From Rubritalea tangerina (GTDB lineage: Bacteria; Verrucomicrobiota; Verrucomicrobiia; Verrucomicrobiales; Akkermansiaceae), in the NCBI RefSeq assembly GCF_042683245.1, contig NZ_JBHUJB010000028.1, forward strand, positions 1 to 64,000: a stretch of 64,000 nt of DNA, in the 5' to 3' direction. How positions within the stretch are numbered: position 1 is the first letter of the stretch; the number at the start of each line of letters is the position of its first letter. The notes under the pieces were generated by a model. That model saw nothing but the letters and a program-made list of their open reading frames with translations. It was not told where the DNA came from and did no database searches. The translations under genes were made by a program, and so were the position numbers. Below are positions 9,864 to 18,808 of this stretch, in pieces.

Positions 9864-9898
9864 GCAAAAGGCCTGAAGTCTCACAACTTCAGGCCTTT
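9864..9898 (-). terminator. Rho-independent terminator after desaturase gene
   Basis: Perfect 13-base stem at 9867-9879 / 9886-9898, loop of 6 bases, T-rich tail on the - strand. It lies 22 bases past the desaturase stop. Confidence 0.8.
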
Positions 9899-9920
9899 CA
9901 TAAAATCAATTAAGCTTTCT

Positions 9921-11057
9921 TTACTTTCCTGCAAGCGAAGGTTTGAACTTGCTGATCTTCTTCACCACGTTGTGAATGTCAGACTCAATCTCAATCAGCT
10001 TAGCTTTAGACAACTCAACCTTAGAGGCCAAAGCCTCTTCAACTTGGCTGTAGCGTTCGGTAATAGTAGTGGAAAAACCTTCTAAGATCTCTTCAGCACG
10101 CTGGCGCAATGGACAAGATTCTTCAGCCTGGTCAATCCCAGCTTTTACACGTTTCTGCTCCAGCAAACGCTGAGCTTCACGCATTTCAGCCAACAGGATC
10201 TTCTCTTGTGGCACACGGCGCAAATTGCTCACCAAGCCTAATTTAGCGAGAATCCAGATCATCCACTTAGTTGGGTCAAATTGCCATGGCTTCACACCAT
10301 TACGGTAGTCATGCTGGAATGCGTGATGGTAATTGTGATAGCCCTCACCACAGGTGAAGAGCGCCATGATCGCAGAATCTCTTGCAGAATTTCCTGAGTT
10401 ATACGGCTGCTTACCAATTGTGTGACACAAAGAGTTAATAAAGAAGGTGCAGTGCATCACGATCACAATGCGTAAAAAACCAGTGAGAATCAAACAACCG
10501 ATAGCTCCCTGAACTCCGTAAAGGGCGTAACCAATGAGCGGAGGGATAATCAAGCCGACAATCAAGCCAATCAAATGCACCCACTTGTCTTGCCACATCA
10601 CCAATCGGTCCTTCTTCAAATCGCCCACATTGTTCTGCAACGGCATCGGGTCCAACTTGAAAAGCAACCACCCAACGTGCGCGTAGAAAAAGCCCTTTGA
10701 AATATCATACGGATCACCATCATGATCCACATGCTTGTGGTGGTGGCGGTGGTCAGACGCCCAACTCAAAGCTGAATTCTCAAAAGATGCCGCCCCAAAC
10801 AATAGAGTGACCAACTTCACTGGCCATTTAGCCTTGAAGGAAAGATGCGAAAACAATCGATGGTAGCCCAATGTGATACTCATGATGGTCGCAAAACAAA
10901 AGAAAAAGCAGAAACCAAGCTGGAACAATAACTCACCAGCAGACAAGTCATAAGCCATAAAATACCAAGGAGTGCCGACGATGGCTATCAATGTCGTAAA
11001 GATCAGGAAAAGGCTAGTTTTCCAGTTTACGCGGTGAAATGGGAAGTCGTTAAACAT
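9921..11057 (-). CDS. Membrane fatty acid / acyl-CoA desaturase (delta-9 type)
   Basis: Di-iron membrane desaturase that introduces a cis double bond into saturated acyl chains. The three histidine boxes are present: HRLFSH at residues 66-71, HRHHH at 103-107 and HNYHH in the second half. Paired transmembrane helices occupy residues 15-35, 45-62 and the central region (IGLIVGLIIPPLIGYAL). After the desaturase core, about 80 charged, helix-forming residues extend the C-terminus (from about 300), possibly a coiled coil. The gene stands alone with its own terminator. Regulation is not readable from the sequence. Confidence 0.92.
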   Translation of the reverse strand: MFNDFPFHRVNWKTSLFLIFTTLIAIVGTPWYFMAYDLSAGELLFQLGFCFFFCFATIMSITLGYHRLFSHLSFKAKWPVKLVTLLFGAASFENSALSWASDHRHHHKHVDHDGDPYDISKGFFYAHVGWLLFKLDPMPLQNNVGDLKKDRLVMWQDKWVHLIGLIVGLIIPPLIGYALYGVQGAIGCLILTGFLRIVIVMHCTFFINSLCHTIGKQPYNSGNSARDSAIMALFTCGEGYHNYHHAFQHDYRNGVKPWQFDPTKWMIWILAKLGLVSNLRRVPQEKILLAEMREAQRLLEQKRVKAGIDQAEESCPLRQRAEEILEGFSTTITERYSQVEEALASKVELSKAKLIEIESDIHNVVKKISKFKPSLAGK

Positions 11058-11367
11058 AATTCTCTGTAACTCTGTTGCGCCTCTACAACTTGGGAAGCCA
11101 CGCTCCGCAAGTGAGACGACCTGACGTAACCCCAGCTTTCACAAATAGCCAACAAAATCACACTTCTCCCCAGATCTTTGCCATAATATGCGTAGGATAT
11201 GCCACAAAATGCGCGCCTTATACCATCCGTGAAGATCCCGTAACAATAGGGGATCACGAGGGTTTTCCCTCTTTCTCCCCAGCTACGAACTCCCGAAAAT
11301 TTTCTCCTCCAAATTTTCGAGAGAACTCTAAATAAGCGCTAACCCTTACTCACATAAGTGAGAAATA
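11058..11367. other. Intergenic region between desaturase and rnc
   Basis: About 310 bases with no supported gene. It should hold the - strand promoter of the desaturase. Near the rnc end there is an inverted repeat CGAAAATTT (11294-11302) / AAATTTTCG (11311-11319) with further flanking pairing (CTC/GAG). The repeat lies just past the rnc stop and could be its terminator or a processing signal, though it has no T-tract on the - strand. Confidence 0.6.
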
Positions 11368-12057
11368 CTACACCACTTCTTCCCAAGGCTTCTTCTCCAA
11401 AGCCGTAGTCGCAGCCGCTGCTTCTGCCTGTTTCTTGTTACGCCCTTTGCCACTAGCTAAAACTTTATCATTCCAATGCACCTCTACTACAAAATGCTTA
11501 TCGTGATCAGGCCCTTCCTCACTCACCACCTTGTAGACTGGACTCTCAGGTAAAATCGCCTGCAAAGCCTCCTGAAGCCTCCCCTTCGGATTCTTTTCCT
11601 CAGGCTTCGCCGAAATCTTCTCAACCTCCGTTTTTGCTACTTTCAACACCACATCACGTGCCGCATCAAATCCCCCATCCAAATACACAGCTCCCAATAA
11701 GGCCTCAAAAGCATCCGCCAAAGTAGAAGCCCTCTCGCGCCCACCACTAGCTTCTTCACCTCTACCAAGCAAGACGTACTCACCCAGCTTGATATGTGCA
11801 GAAAGATTGTGTAGAGCCTCCTTGGAAACCAAGCGCGCACGCATCTTTGTCAAATCCCCCTCCGTAAAGCCCGGAAATAAGTGATACAAATGGTCCGTGA
11901 GCGCCAACTGCAAGACTGCATCCCCCAAAAACTCCAAGCGTTGGTTGTCGAAATGCGGGCGTTGCGTCTCATACGCCAAGCTGGGGTGAGTCAGTGCCTC
12001 CGCCAACAATAGTGAGTTGCGGAACTTGTATCCTAATAGAGCTTCAAGTGAATCCAT
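11368..12057 (-). CDS. rnc: Ribonuclease III
   Basis: Double-strand-specific endoribonuclease for rRNA and mRNA processing. The signature RLEFLGDAVL is at about residues 41-50 with the second catalytic acidic cluster DAFEALLGAVYLD further on. The C-terminal double-stranded RNA binding domain (about 155-225) includes NPKGRLQEALQ and GKGRNKKQAEAAAA. Length 229 is normal. The ATG at 12057 gives the usual N-terminus. Confidence 0.96.
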   Translation of the reverse strand: MDSLEALLGYKFRNSLLLAEALTHPSLAYETQRPHFDNQRLEFLGDAVLQLALTDHLYHLFPGFTEGDLTKMRARLVSKEALHNLSAHIKLGEYVLLGRGEEASGGRERASTLADAFEALLGAVYLDGGFDAARDVVLKVAKTEVEKISAKPEEKNPKGRLQEALQAILPESPVYKVVSEEGPDHDKHFVVEVHWNDKVLASGKGRNKKQAEAAAATTALEKKPWEEVV

Positions 12058-12169
12058 TCTGTCTAAATCCAGTAGAGGAAGGCATTCAGAGCAACATCTA
12101 CCGACTCTAGCAAGTGAAAAGCTTTACTCACCCCACAAAAGTCATCACCCAAGCTTAATCACTCAATTG

Positions 12170-12201
12170 ACAAAAACAAAAAAAGCGCCATCTCTGGCGC
12201 T
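12170..12201 (-). terminator. Rho-independent terminator after tRNA-His
   Basis: Stem AGCGCCA / TGGCGCT (12184-12190 with 12195-12201), four-base loop. On the - strand it is followed by a long T-tract. It lies directly downstream of the tRNA gene. Confidence 0.88.
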
Positions 12202-12218
12202 AGAATTCTTATTTAAAA

Positions 12219-12294
12219 TGGGGTGACTGACGGGACTCGAACCCGCGACAACCGGAATCACAATCCGGGGCTCTACCAACTGAGCTACAGCCAC
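12219..12294 (-). tRNA. tRNA-His (GTG anticodon)
   Basis: The reverse complement folds as a full cloverleaf. The acceptor stem GTGGCTG pairs with CAGTCAC with one G-U pair. The anticodon stem CCGGA/TCCGG closes the loop TTGTGAT, giving anticodon GTG. The T-arm loop is TTCGAGT, and the 3' CCA is encoded. A G at 12295 would be the extra G(-1) that pairs with C73, a hallmark of tRNA-His. A strong terminator follows. Confidence 0.97.
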
Positions 12295-12390
12295 CATTTA
12301 GTTTGCTGGTGCGGGCGAGAACCTACGCATCGCACACGTTTTGGCAAGATCTTTTTTATCGCTTTCTCTACTTTTTTCCAACACCTCCAC

Positions 12391-12993
12391 TCAAGCCAAT
12401 GATCGCTTCACTCGAGATAAATTTACAACCACCAGAGTCGCAATCGCATAGACAGAGCTCACCACTAACGCTAACAACATCGCCATTTGCACATGACTCC
12501 CCGAGAAGCCAGCCTCCACCAAAGTCACATCGTTCGCTACCAAGAACTCAAAAAATGGAGTCGCCAACACCATCAAGACGTAACCACTCACCACTTTCAC
12601 CGCAATACTCGCCACCACGTACACATTCGACAACATCCTCCCCCAGCGCGCATACCGCACCAAGCCTACCCCTGCCAATAATAAGAGTAAGCCCACACCA
12701 TAATCCAAATACCCTAACACCAAGTTAGGCACCTCCACCCCTGATAAAGCCTCTTCCAACGAGGCCTCATCCATCGCATCCAACATACCTGACTTCTTAA
12801 ACTCAGCTTCTACCCCCGGAACTAAACTCCCTTGCGTAAATAACTTCATCACCCCACCTAGCAAACTGAGCCCTCCAAATATAATATGTAAAATCCCCCA
12901 GACCTTGGTGATCCCTTCGCGTTTCTCTGGCAAAGCTGGAGGCTGCGCTAAATCATCTTCTGGCTCGTAGGCTGACATTCCTTGCTGCGACAT
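12391..12993 (-). CDS. Hypothetical four-helix membrane protein
   Basis: Not recognised as a named family. The protein has a short acidic and proline-containing cytoplasmic N-terminus followed by about four predicted transmembrane helices. These lie around IWGILHIIFGGLSLLGG, LGYLDYGVGLLLLLAGVG, VASIAVKVVSGYVLMVL and LLALVVSSVYAIATLVVV. A long loop between helices 1 and 2 is probably extracytoplasmic. Several starts are possible (GTG 13011, ATG 12993, ATG 12978); ATG 12993 has a weak AGG upstream. It stands alone between tRNA-His and mgtE, and no function can be assigned. Confidence 0.75.
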   Translation of the reverse strand: MSQQGMSAYEPEDDLAQPPALPEKREGITKVWGILHIIFGGLSLLGGVMKLFTQGSLVPGVEAEFKKSGMLDAMDEASLEEALSGVEVPNLVLGYLDYGVGLLLLLAGVGLVRYARWGRMLSNVYVVASIAVKVVSGYVLMVLATPFFEFLVANDVTLVEAGFSGSHVQMAMLLALVVSSVYAIATLVVVNLSRVKRSLA

Positions 12994-13114
12994 GCAGCCT
13001 AACTTACTCACTGATCAATTCAGGTCAATGCGTTCTATCACCCCCCCCTCATTCCACCCGAAATCTTCTATTTTCACTCTTCCATTCTAGGTCCCACTCA
13101 TTAGGCTGAGCGGC

Positions 13115-14503
13115 ATGAGCGAGGAGAACAAAAACACTCGGCTTCTTCTTGAAGCGATCGAACAGCGTGACGCCGCTAGCTTCCTCAAAGCTGCGGATGC
13201 TCTCCACTACGCTGACCTCGCCGAAATCTACGAAGGACTCAATGATGAAGAACGTGACTTCTTCACCGACCATATCGACATGGAACAATTCGCGGAAGTC
13301 ATCACCGACCTCCCCGATACCCTCGTCGAGGAAACCATGGAGCGCCTCGACACAGACGAACAACGAGAAATTCTCGACCAAGTCTCAGACGATGACCGGG
13401 TAGACCTTCTCCAAGACGTTTCAGATGACGCCCGTGAACGCCTCCTCGAACTCGTCGAACCTGACGACATCGAAGTCACAAAGTCCCTCCTAAAGTATGG
13501 AGAACATACCGCCGGCGGACGCATGACCACCCACTTCGGCAGCATACAAGCCGACATGAGTGTCAAACAAGCCCTCCAACACCTCCGCCAAGAAAGTGAC
13601 GAAACCGAGTCCTTTGCCCGAGTCTACGTCGTCGACGATAAAGACAAACTCTGCGGCTTCGTCAGATTCCGCGACCTAGCCTTCAATGCTTGGGAAACAA
13701 AAATCGCCGACATCATGCGCCCCGTGAAGCGCTATATCCTAGCCTCTTCAGATCAGGAAGAAGCTGCACAGATGGTCTCCAAATACGACCTCTTCGTGCT
13801 CCCTGTCGTCGACGAACAAAATCGTATCCTAGGAATCATCACCCACGATGACGCAGTCGAAATCATGGAGGAAGAATCCACCGAAGATATGGAAAAAATG
13901 GCCGGTTTCACTGGGGAAGGTTCAGAGGAAAGCTACCTCAACACCCCCACGATGACGCACTTCCGCCGTCGCTTCCCTTGGCTCTTCGGCCTCGCGATAC
14001 TTGCCATTGCCTCAGGCGTGGTCATGATTAAATTCGAAGGAGTCCTCAGCTCACTCTTCATCCTCTCACTCTTCCTGCCTATGGTCGTTGCAGCTGGCGG
14101 AAATACTGGTGGTCAAGCCTCCACCATGGTCATCCGTGCTATGGCACTCGGTGAATTAGACCAAGGCTCCATCATGCGAGTTGCCTGGAAAGAACTACGC
14201 CTTGGACTCATGCTTGGTTCACTCCTTGGCCTCGGAATGGCCCTCATCACCGTCACTGTAGTCCCCATGTTCTACAGTGAAATGCCCGCCGAAATTGGCT
14301 TCACAAAATTCGCTATCGCGGTCGCCCTCGCCCTCGCAATTCAAATCACCTCCTCCACACTCGTTGGCTCACTCTTACCCATCGGCGCTCGAGCCATGAA
14401 GATCGACCCAGCTGTGATTGCTGCTCCTGCGATCACTACTATCGTCGATGTCTCAGGCATGGTCATTTACTTCTTCGTTGCAAAAGCGCTCCTAGGACTT
14501 TAA
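13115..14503 (+). CDS. mgtE: Magnesium transporter MgtE
   Basis: Mg2+ channel/transporter of the inner membrane. The order is the acidic N-terminal MgtE_N superhelical domain (about residues 1-130), a pair of CBS domains (about 135-255) that sense cytosolic Mg2+, a connecting helix, and five transmembrane helices (about 285-460). The pore-region signature GGNTGGQASTMVIRA is present. Length 462 is typical. A C8 run at 13041-13048 lies upstream. No magnesium riboswitch is obvious. Confidence 0.95.
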   Translation: MSEENKNTRLLLEAIEQRDAASFLKAADALHYADLAEIYEGLNDEERDFFTDHIDMEQFAEVITDLPDTLVEETMERLDTDEQREILDQVSDDDRVDLLQDVSDDARERLLELVEPDDIEVTKSLLKYGEHTAGGRMTTHFGSIQADMSVKQALQHLRQESDETESFARVYVVDDKDKLCGFVRFRDLAFNAWETKIADIMRPVKRYILASSDQEEAAQMVSKYDLFVLPVVDEQNRILGIITHDDAVEIMEEESTEDMEKMAGFTGEGSEESYLNTPTMTHFRRRFPWLFGLAILAIASGVVMIKFEGVLSSLFILSLFLPMVVAAGGNTGGQASTMVIRAMALGELDQGSIMRVAWKELRLGLMLGSLLGLGMALITVTVVPMFYSEMPAEIGFTKFAIAVALALAIQITSSTLVGSLLPIGARAMKIDPAVIAAPAITTIVDVSGMVIYFFVAKALLGL

Positions 14504-14569
14504 GTCCCCCTCACGGACCGCAGCACAGCTGCAAACTTCTCACATCTAAGATCTTACTTCTTACTTTTC

Positions 14570-17500
14570 ATGGCTCGATCTGACGCAACCGCAGAACTCA
14601 CAGCAGCACTCAATGATCGTATCCTCATGCTCGATGGAGCCATGGGCACCACCATCCGAGGCTACGGACTCACTGAAGACGATGCCCGCGGTGAACGCTT
14701 CAAAAATGTCGAAAAAGATATTCTCAACAACGGAGATATCCTCAGCATCACTCGCCCAGATGTCATCTATGACATCCACCTGCGCTTCCTTAATGCAGGC
14801 TCCGATATCATCGAAACTAATTCCTTCTCCGGAACCTCCATCGCCCAGTCAGAATTCTTCGTAGATGACCCACGCGAAACAGGTGAAGGCCGTAAAGACC
14901 CTGACTTCTACCAAAAAGTTGTCGATGACCCCTTCCTCAAAGACCTCGCCTGGGAAATCAACGTCGAGTCCGCTAAACTCGCCCGTAAAGCCTGTGATGA
15001 AGTCGAAGCCAAAACAGGCGTCAAGCGCTACGCCGCTGGTGCCATTGGCCCCATGACCGTCGGCCTCAACAACTCAGCAGTCGACCCAGATGACCCTGGC
15101 TTCCGCGTCGTCACATTCGACCAAGTCTATGAAGACTACAAACGCCAAGTCCGCGCCCTCGTTGAGGGTGGAGTCGACATCCTCATGGTCGAAACCATCT
15201 TTGATGCCCTGAACTCCAAATGCGCACTCGTCGCTATCCAAGATGTCTTCGATGAAGACAAAATCAAACTCCCCATCATTATCTCGGCCGCTGTCGGACT
15301 CGGAGGTGAGACCATGATCTCAGCGCAAAAAGTCGAGGCCCTCTGGAACTCGGTCGCCCATGTCAAGCCACTCGCAGTAGGCCTAAATTGCTCACTCGGC
15401 CCCGATCAAATGCGCGAGTTCATCGGCGAACTCAGCCGCGTCTGTGAAACTTTCGTCTCTTGCTACCCCAATGCGGGCATGCCTGATGCGCTCTCAGAAA
15501 CCGGCTTCCCGCTCGGCCCCCGCGATATGTATGATCGCCTCAACGCCTTCGCACAAGATGGCTTCATCAACCTTGCTGGAGGCTGCTGCGGGAATACCCC
15601 CGACCATATCGCCGAAATCGCTGAGGCCGTCAAAAATGTCAAACCACGCGAACTCCCCACTATCGAGCCTCTGCTCCGACTCGCTGGCACCGACCCCTAC
15701 AATCACACCGCCGATAAAAACTTCCTCATGATCGGTGAACGCACGAACGTCGCCGGCTCCCCACGCTTCAGAAAACTCATCCAAGAAGGAAAACTTGAAG
15801 ACGCTCTCAGTGTCGCCCGCCAACAAGTCGATAATGGCGCACCTGTCATCGATATCTGCTTCGATGACGGCCTCATCGACGGCGTCGATATGATGACCCG
15901 CTTCCTCAACCTCGTACAGTCCGAGCCCGATATCACGAAGGTCCCCATCACCGTCGATTCCTCAAAATGGGAAATCATCGAAGCCGGCCTCAAATGCCTC
16001 CAAGGCAAAGGTATCGTCAACTCAATCTCACTCAAAGAAGGCGAAGACATCTTCAAAAAGCACGCACGCACCATCATGAAGTTCGGTGCCGCCGCTGTCG
16101 TCATGGCCTTCGATGAAAATGGCCAAGCCGCCACCTATGAAGACAAAATTCGCATCTGCGAACGTGCCTATCGTATCCTCGTGGACGAAGTAGGCTTCAA
16201 TCCACAAGATATCATCTTCGACCCTAACATCCTCACCGTAGCCACCGGGATTGAAGAACACAACAACTACGCAGTCGACTTCTTCAACGCCACCAAATGG
16301 ATCAAAGACAATCTCCCTGGCGCTAAAGTGTCAGGCGGCGTCTCCAACGTTTCCTTCTCCTTCCGCGGAAACAACCCCGTCCGAGAAGCCATGCACGCGG
16401 CCTTCCTCTACCACGCTGGTAAAAATGGCATGGACATGGGAATCGTTAACGCAGGCATGCTCGAGGTCTACGATGAAATCGAACCCAAAATGCTCCAACA
16501 CGTTGAAGACGTCCTGCTCAATCGTGACCCAGATGCCACAGAGAGGCTGCTAGACTTCGCAGAACAATTCAAAGGAGTCAAAAAAGCCGCTAAAGCTGAA
16601 GACCTCTCATGGCGCGAAGCTCCAGTCGAAAAACGCCTCGAGCACGCCTTGCTCAAAGGCATTGATACCTTCATCAACGAAGATACCCAAGAAGCCCTCG
16701 ACAAGTACAATGTCCCACTCAAGGTCATCGAAGGCCCACTCATGGATGGCATGTCCGTCGTCGGTGACCTCTTCGGCGCCGGCAAAATGTTCCTCCCCCA
16801 AGTGGTGAAATCCGCCCGCGTCATGAAAAAATCCGTGGCCTACCTCGAACCCTACATGGAGGCTGAAAAAGCTGAGAAGCTCGCCGGCCGCATCGCCGAA
16901 CTTCAGGCTGAAGACCCATCACTCTCCGAAAACGAAGCTCAAATCAAAGCCGAAAAAGAAGCCACCGCTGGACGAGTCGTCATGGCCACCGTAAAAGGTG
17001 ACGTCCACGACATTGGAAAAAATATTGTAGGCGTCGTACTCGCTTGTAACGGCTTCGAAGTCATCGACATGGGCGTCATGGTCCCTTGCGATAAGATCCT
17101 TGAAGTTGCCACTGAAAAAGGCTGCGATATCATCGGCCTCTCCGGCCTCATCACTCCATCACTCGATGAGATGATTCATGTCGCCAAAGAAATGGAACGC
17201 CGTGAAATGAAGCTCCCCGTTCTCATCGGTGGCGCCACCACCTCGGCTGCGCACACCGCTGTCAAAATCGCCCCTCACTACTCAGGTCCCATCGTCCACG
17301 TACTCGACGCCTCACGCTCAGTCCCAGTAACCACCACTCTCCTCTCCGAGGACGGCCGCGAAAAATTCATCGCTGACAACGAGGATCGACACCAAAAATT
17401 GCGCGATAACTTTAACAAAAAATCAAAACCTACCATCTCGCTTGATAAAGCGCGCGAAAATCACCCCGCCTTTGATTGGAATGCTTACGCCCCCGCTCAA

Positions 17501-18415
17501 CCAGAATTCACCGGGACCCGCGTCATGGATAACCAATCCCTCCGTGAACTCGCCGAGTACATCGACTGGACCCCCTTCTTCCACGCATGGGAACTCCGCG
17601 GCGTCTGGGACCGTGAATCCAAAACGCTCAAAACTAAAAATCAAGAAGGCGCAAAACAGGCCCAAGAACTCTTCCACGACGCCCAAGAACTCCTGGAAGA
17701 CATCATCGCCAATAAGCGTTTCACCGCCAGAGGTATCTACGGCTTCTTCCCCGCGAATTCTGAGGGCGATGACATCAAGGTCTGGACCGATGATTCACGC
17801 TCAGAACTCAGCACCACCTTCCACACCCTCAGGCAGCAAATCGAAAAAACTTCCGACAAACCCCACTTCGCACTCAGTGACTACGTCGCACCACAGGGCA
17901 ATGACTTCATTGGAGGCTTCGTTGTCGGCATCCATGGTGCAGATGAATGGGCCAAAGAAGTCGAAGCCGCTGAACACGACCCCTATAAAGGAATCATGAT
18001 CAAAGCTATTGCCGATCGCCTCGCGGAAGCCTTCGCCGAACTCCTCCACCACCGAGCTCGTGTCGCCTGGGGCTACGAACGGCCAAATGAATTCAATCAT
18101 AACGAACTCATTAAAGAACTCTACCGAGGTATCCGCCCCGCTCCTGGTTACCCAGCCCAGCCAGATCACACCGAGAAACCTACCCTCTTTAGCCTGCTAA
18201 ACGCCTCCGAGGCCACTGGCGTAGAACTCACCGAGTCCTGCGCTATGCACCCAGGCGCCGCCGTCTCCGGCCTCCTCTTCTCACACCCCGAGTCTCACTA
18301 CTTCGCTATCAGTGAACTCCAAGAAGACCAAATCAAAGACTACGCAGAACGCAAAGGGTGGAGCATCGAAAAAGCTGAAAAATGGCTCGGCCCATGGCTA
18401 GGATATAATGCTTAA
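14570..18415 (+). CDS. metH: Cobalamin-dependent methionine synthase
   Basis: Transfers the methyl group of methyltetrahydrofolate to homocysteine through methylcobalamin. All four modules are present. The homocysteine domain has zinc ligands Cys274 (GLNCSLGP) and Cys339-Cys340 (GGCCG). The pterin-binding domain spans about 360-630. The B12 cap and Rossmann domains carry the cobalt ligand His813 in DVHDIGKN. The C-terminal AdoMet reactivation domain (about 950-1281) has RPAPGYPAQPDH. Length 1281 is slightly above E. coli MetH, partly from an insertion with AELQAEDPSLSENEAQIK before the B12 motif. Only 66 bases separate it from mgtE, and no cobalamin or SAM riboswitch is visible there. Confidence 0.97.
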   Translation: MARSDATAELTAALNDRILMLDGAMGTTIRGYGLTEDDARGERFKNVEKDILNNGDILSITRPDVIYDIHLRFLNAGSDIIETNSFSGTSIAQSEFFVDDPRETGEGRKDPDFYQKVVDDPFLKDLAWEINVESAKLARKACDEVEAKTGVKRYAAGAIGPMTVGLNNSAVDPDDPGFRVVTFDQVYEDYKRQVRALVEGGVDILMVETIFDALNSKCALVAIQDVFDEDKIKLPIIISAAVGLGGETMISAQKVEALWNSVAHVKPLAVGLNCSLGPDQMREFIGELSRVCETFVSCYPNAGMPDALSETGFPLGPRDMYDRLNAFAQDGFINLAGGCCGNTPDHIAEIAEAVKNVKPRELPTIEPLLRLAGTDPYNHTADKNFLMIGERTNVAGSPRFRKLIQEGKLEDALSVARQQVDNGAPVIDICFDDGLIDGVDMMTRFLNLVQSEPDITKVPITVDSSKWEIIEAGLKCLQGKGIVNSISLKEGEDIFKKHARTIMKFGAAAVVMAFDENGQAATYEDKIRICERAYRILVDEVGFNPQDIIFDPNILTVATGIEEHNNYAVDFFNATKWIKDNLPGAKVSGGVSNVSFSFRGNNPVREAMHAAFLYHAGKNGMDMGIVNAGMLEVYDEIEPKMLQHVEDVLLNRDPDATERLLDFAEQFKGVKKAAKAEDLSWREAPVEKRLEHALLKGIDTFINEDTQEALDKYNVPLKVIEGPLMDGMSVVGDLFGAGKMFLPQVVKSARVMKKSVAYLEPYMEAEKAEKLAGRIAELQAEDPSLSENEAQIKAEKEATAGRVVMATVKGDVHDIGKNIVGVVLACNGFEVIDMGVMVPCDKILEVATEKGCDIIGLSGLITPSLDEMIHVAKEMERREMKLPVLIGGATTSAAHTAVKIAPHYSGPIVHVLDASRSVPVTTTLLSEDGREKFIADNEDRHQKLRDNFNKKSKPTISLDKARENHPAFDWNAYAPAQPEFTGTRVMDNQSLRELAEYIDWTPFFHAWELRGVWDRESKTLKTKNQEGAKQAQELFHDAQELLEDIIANKRFTARGIYGFFPANSEGDDIKVWTDDSRSELSTTFHTLRQQIEKTSDKPHFALSDYVAPQGNDFIGGFVVGIHGADEWAKEVEAAEHDPYKGIMIKAIADRLAEAFAELLHHRARVAWGYERPNEFNHNELIKELYRGIRPAPGYPAQPDHTEKPTLFSLLNASEATGVELTESCAMHPGAAVSGLLFSHPESHYFAISELQEDQIKDYAERKGWSIEKAEKWLGPWLGYNA

Positions 18416-18427
18416 CCCACAATAGGC

Positions 18428-18769
18428 TCACCATTCCTCCAAGACGAGCGAACAATCTTCTAGATAGCCATCCGAGTCGAACTCTACCCCCTCTGCAGCT
18501 AACAAGTCGATCTTCCGCTGCACCTCCTCGCCCGATACCTGCCCCATATAGCCAGCAATTTTTAACTGGCTGTTGATCACCCGGTGGCAGGGCACCTGTG
18601 GAGCGTGTGGATTGCGCTTCAGCGCCTGCCCCACCGCTTGCGCAGATCCACACCCTAGGCGCTGTGCTAGATACTTATACGTCGTCACCTTCCCGCAGGG
18701 AATAGCTGAAATAGCTTCGTATACTTGCTGTTCAAATGCTGTCACTACCCTCATACCCCCTCGTAACAT
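18428..18769 (-). CDS. MGMT-family DNA alkyl-repair protein (single domain)
   Basis: The catalytic domain of O6-alkylguanine-DNA alkyltransferases only, 113 residues without the N-terminal RNase-H-like domain. PCHRVI keeps the acceptor cysteine, unlike alkyltransferase-like (ATL) proteins where it is Trp or Ala. A winged-helix region (IPCGKVTTYKYLAQ, QAVGQALKRNP) precedes it. The family includes active methyltransferases and short repair-signalling proteins; the Cys favours activity. ATG 18769 or ATG 18754 (MRVVTAFEQQ, with GAGG upstream) may be the start. It lies 39 bases downstream of the M48 protease gene on the same strand and could be cotranscribed. Confidence 0.87.
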   Translation of the reverse strand: MLRGGMRVVTAFEQQVYEAISAIPCGKVTTYKYLAQRLGCGSAQAVGQALKRNPHAPQVPCHRVINSQLKIAGYMGQVSGEEVQRKIDLLAAEGVEFDSDGYLEDCSLVLEEW

Positions 18770-18808
18770 AATACGATCCTAACCACACTCCAAAATCCCT
18801 GCCGCACT

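Noticed and set aside
12300..12390. Attachment site or integrated element next to tRNA-His
   Set aside because: No integrase, direct repeat of the tRNA 3' end or foreign-looking genes were found on either side.
14504..14569. Possible cobalamin or SAM riboswitch before metH
   Set aside because: Only 66 bases separate mgtE and metH; no conserved riboswitch core or stem set is visible.
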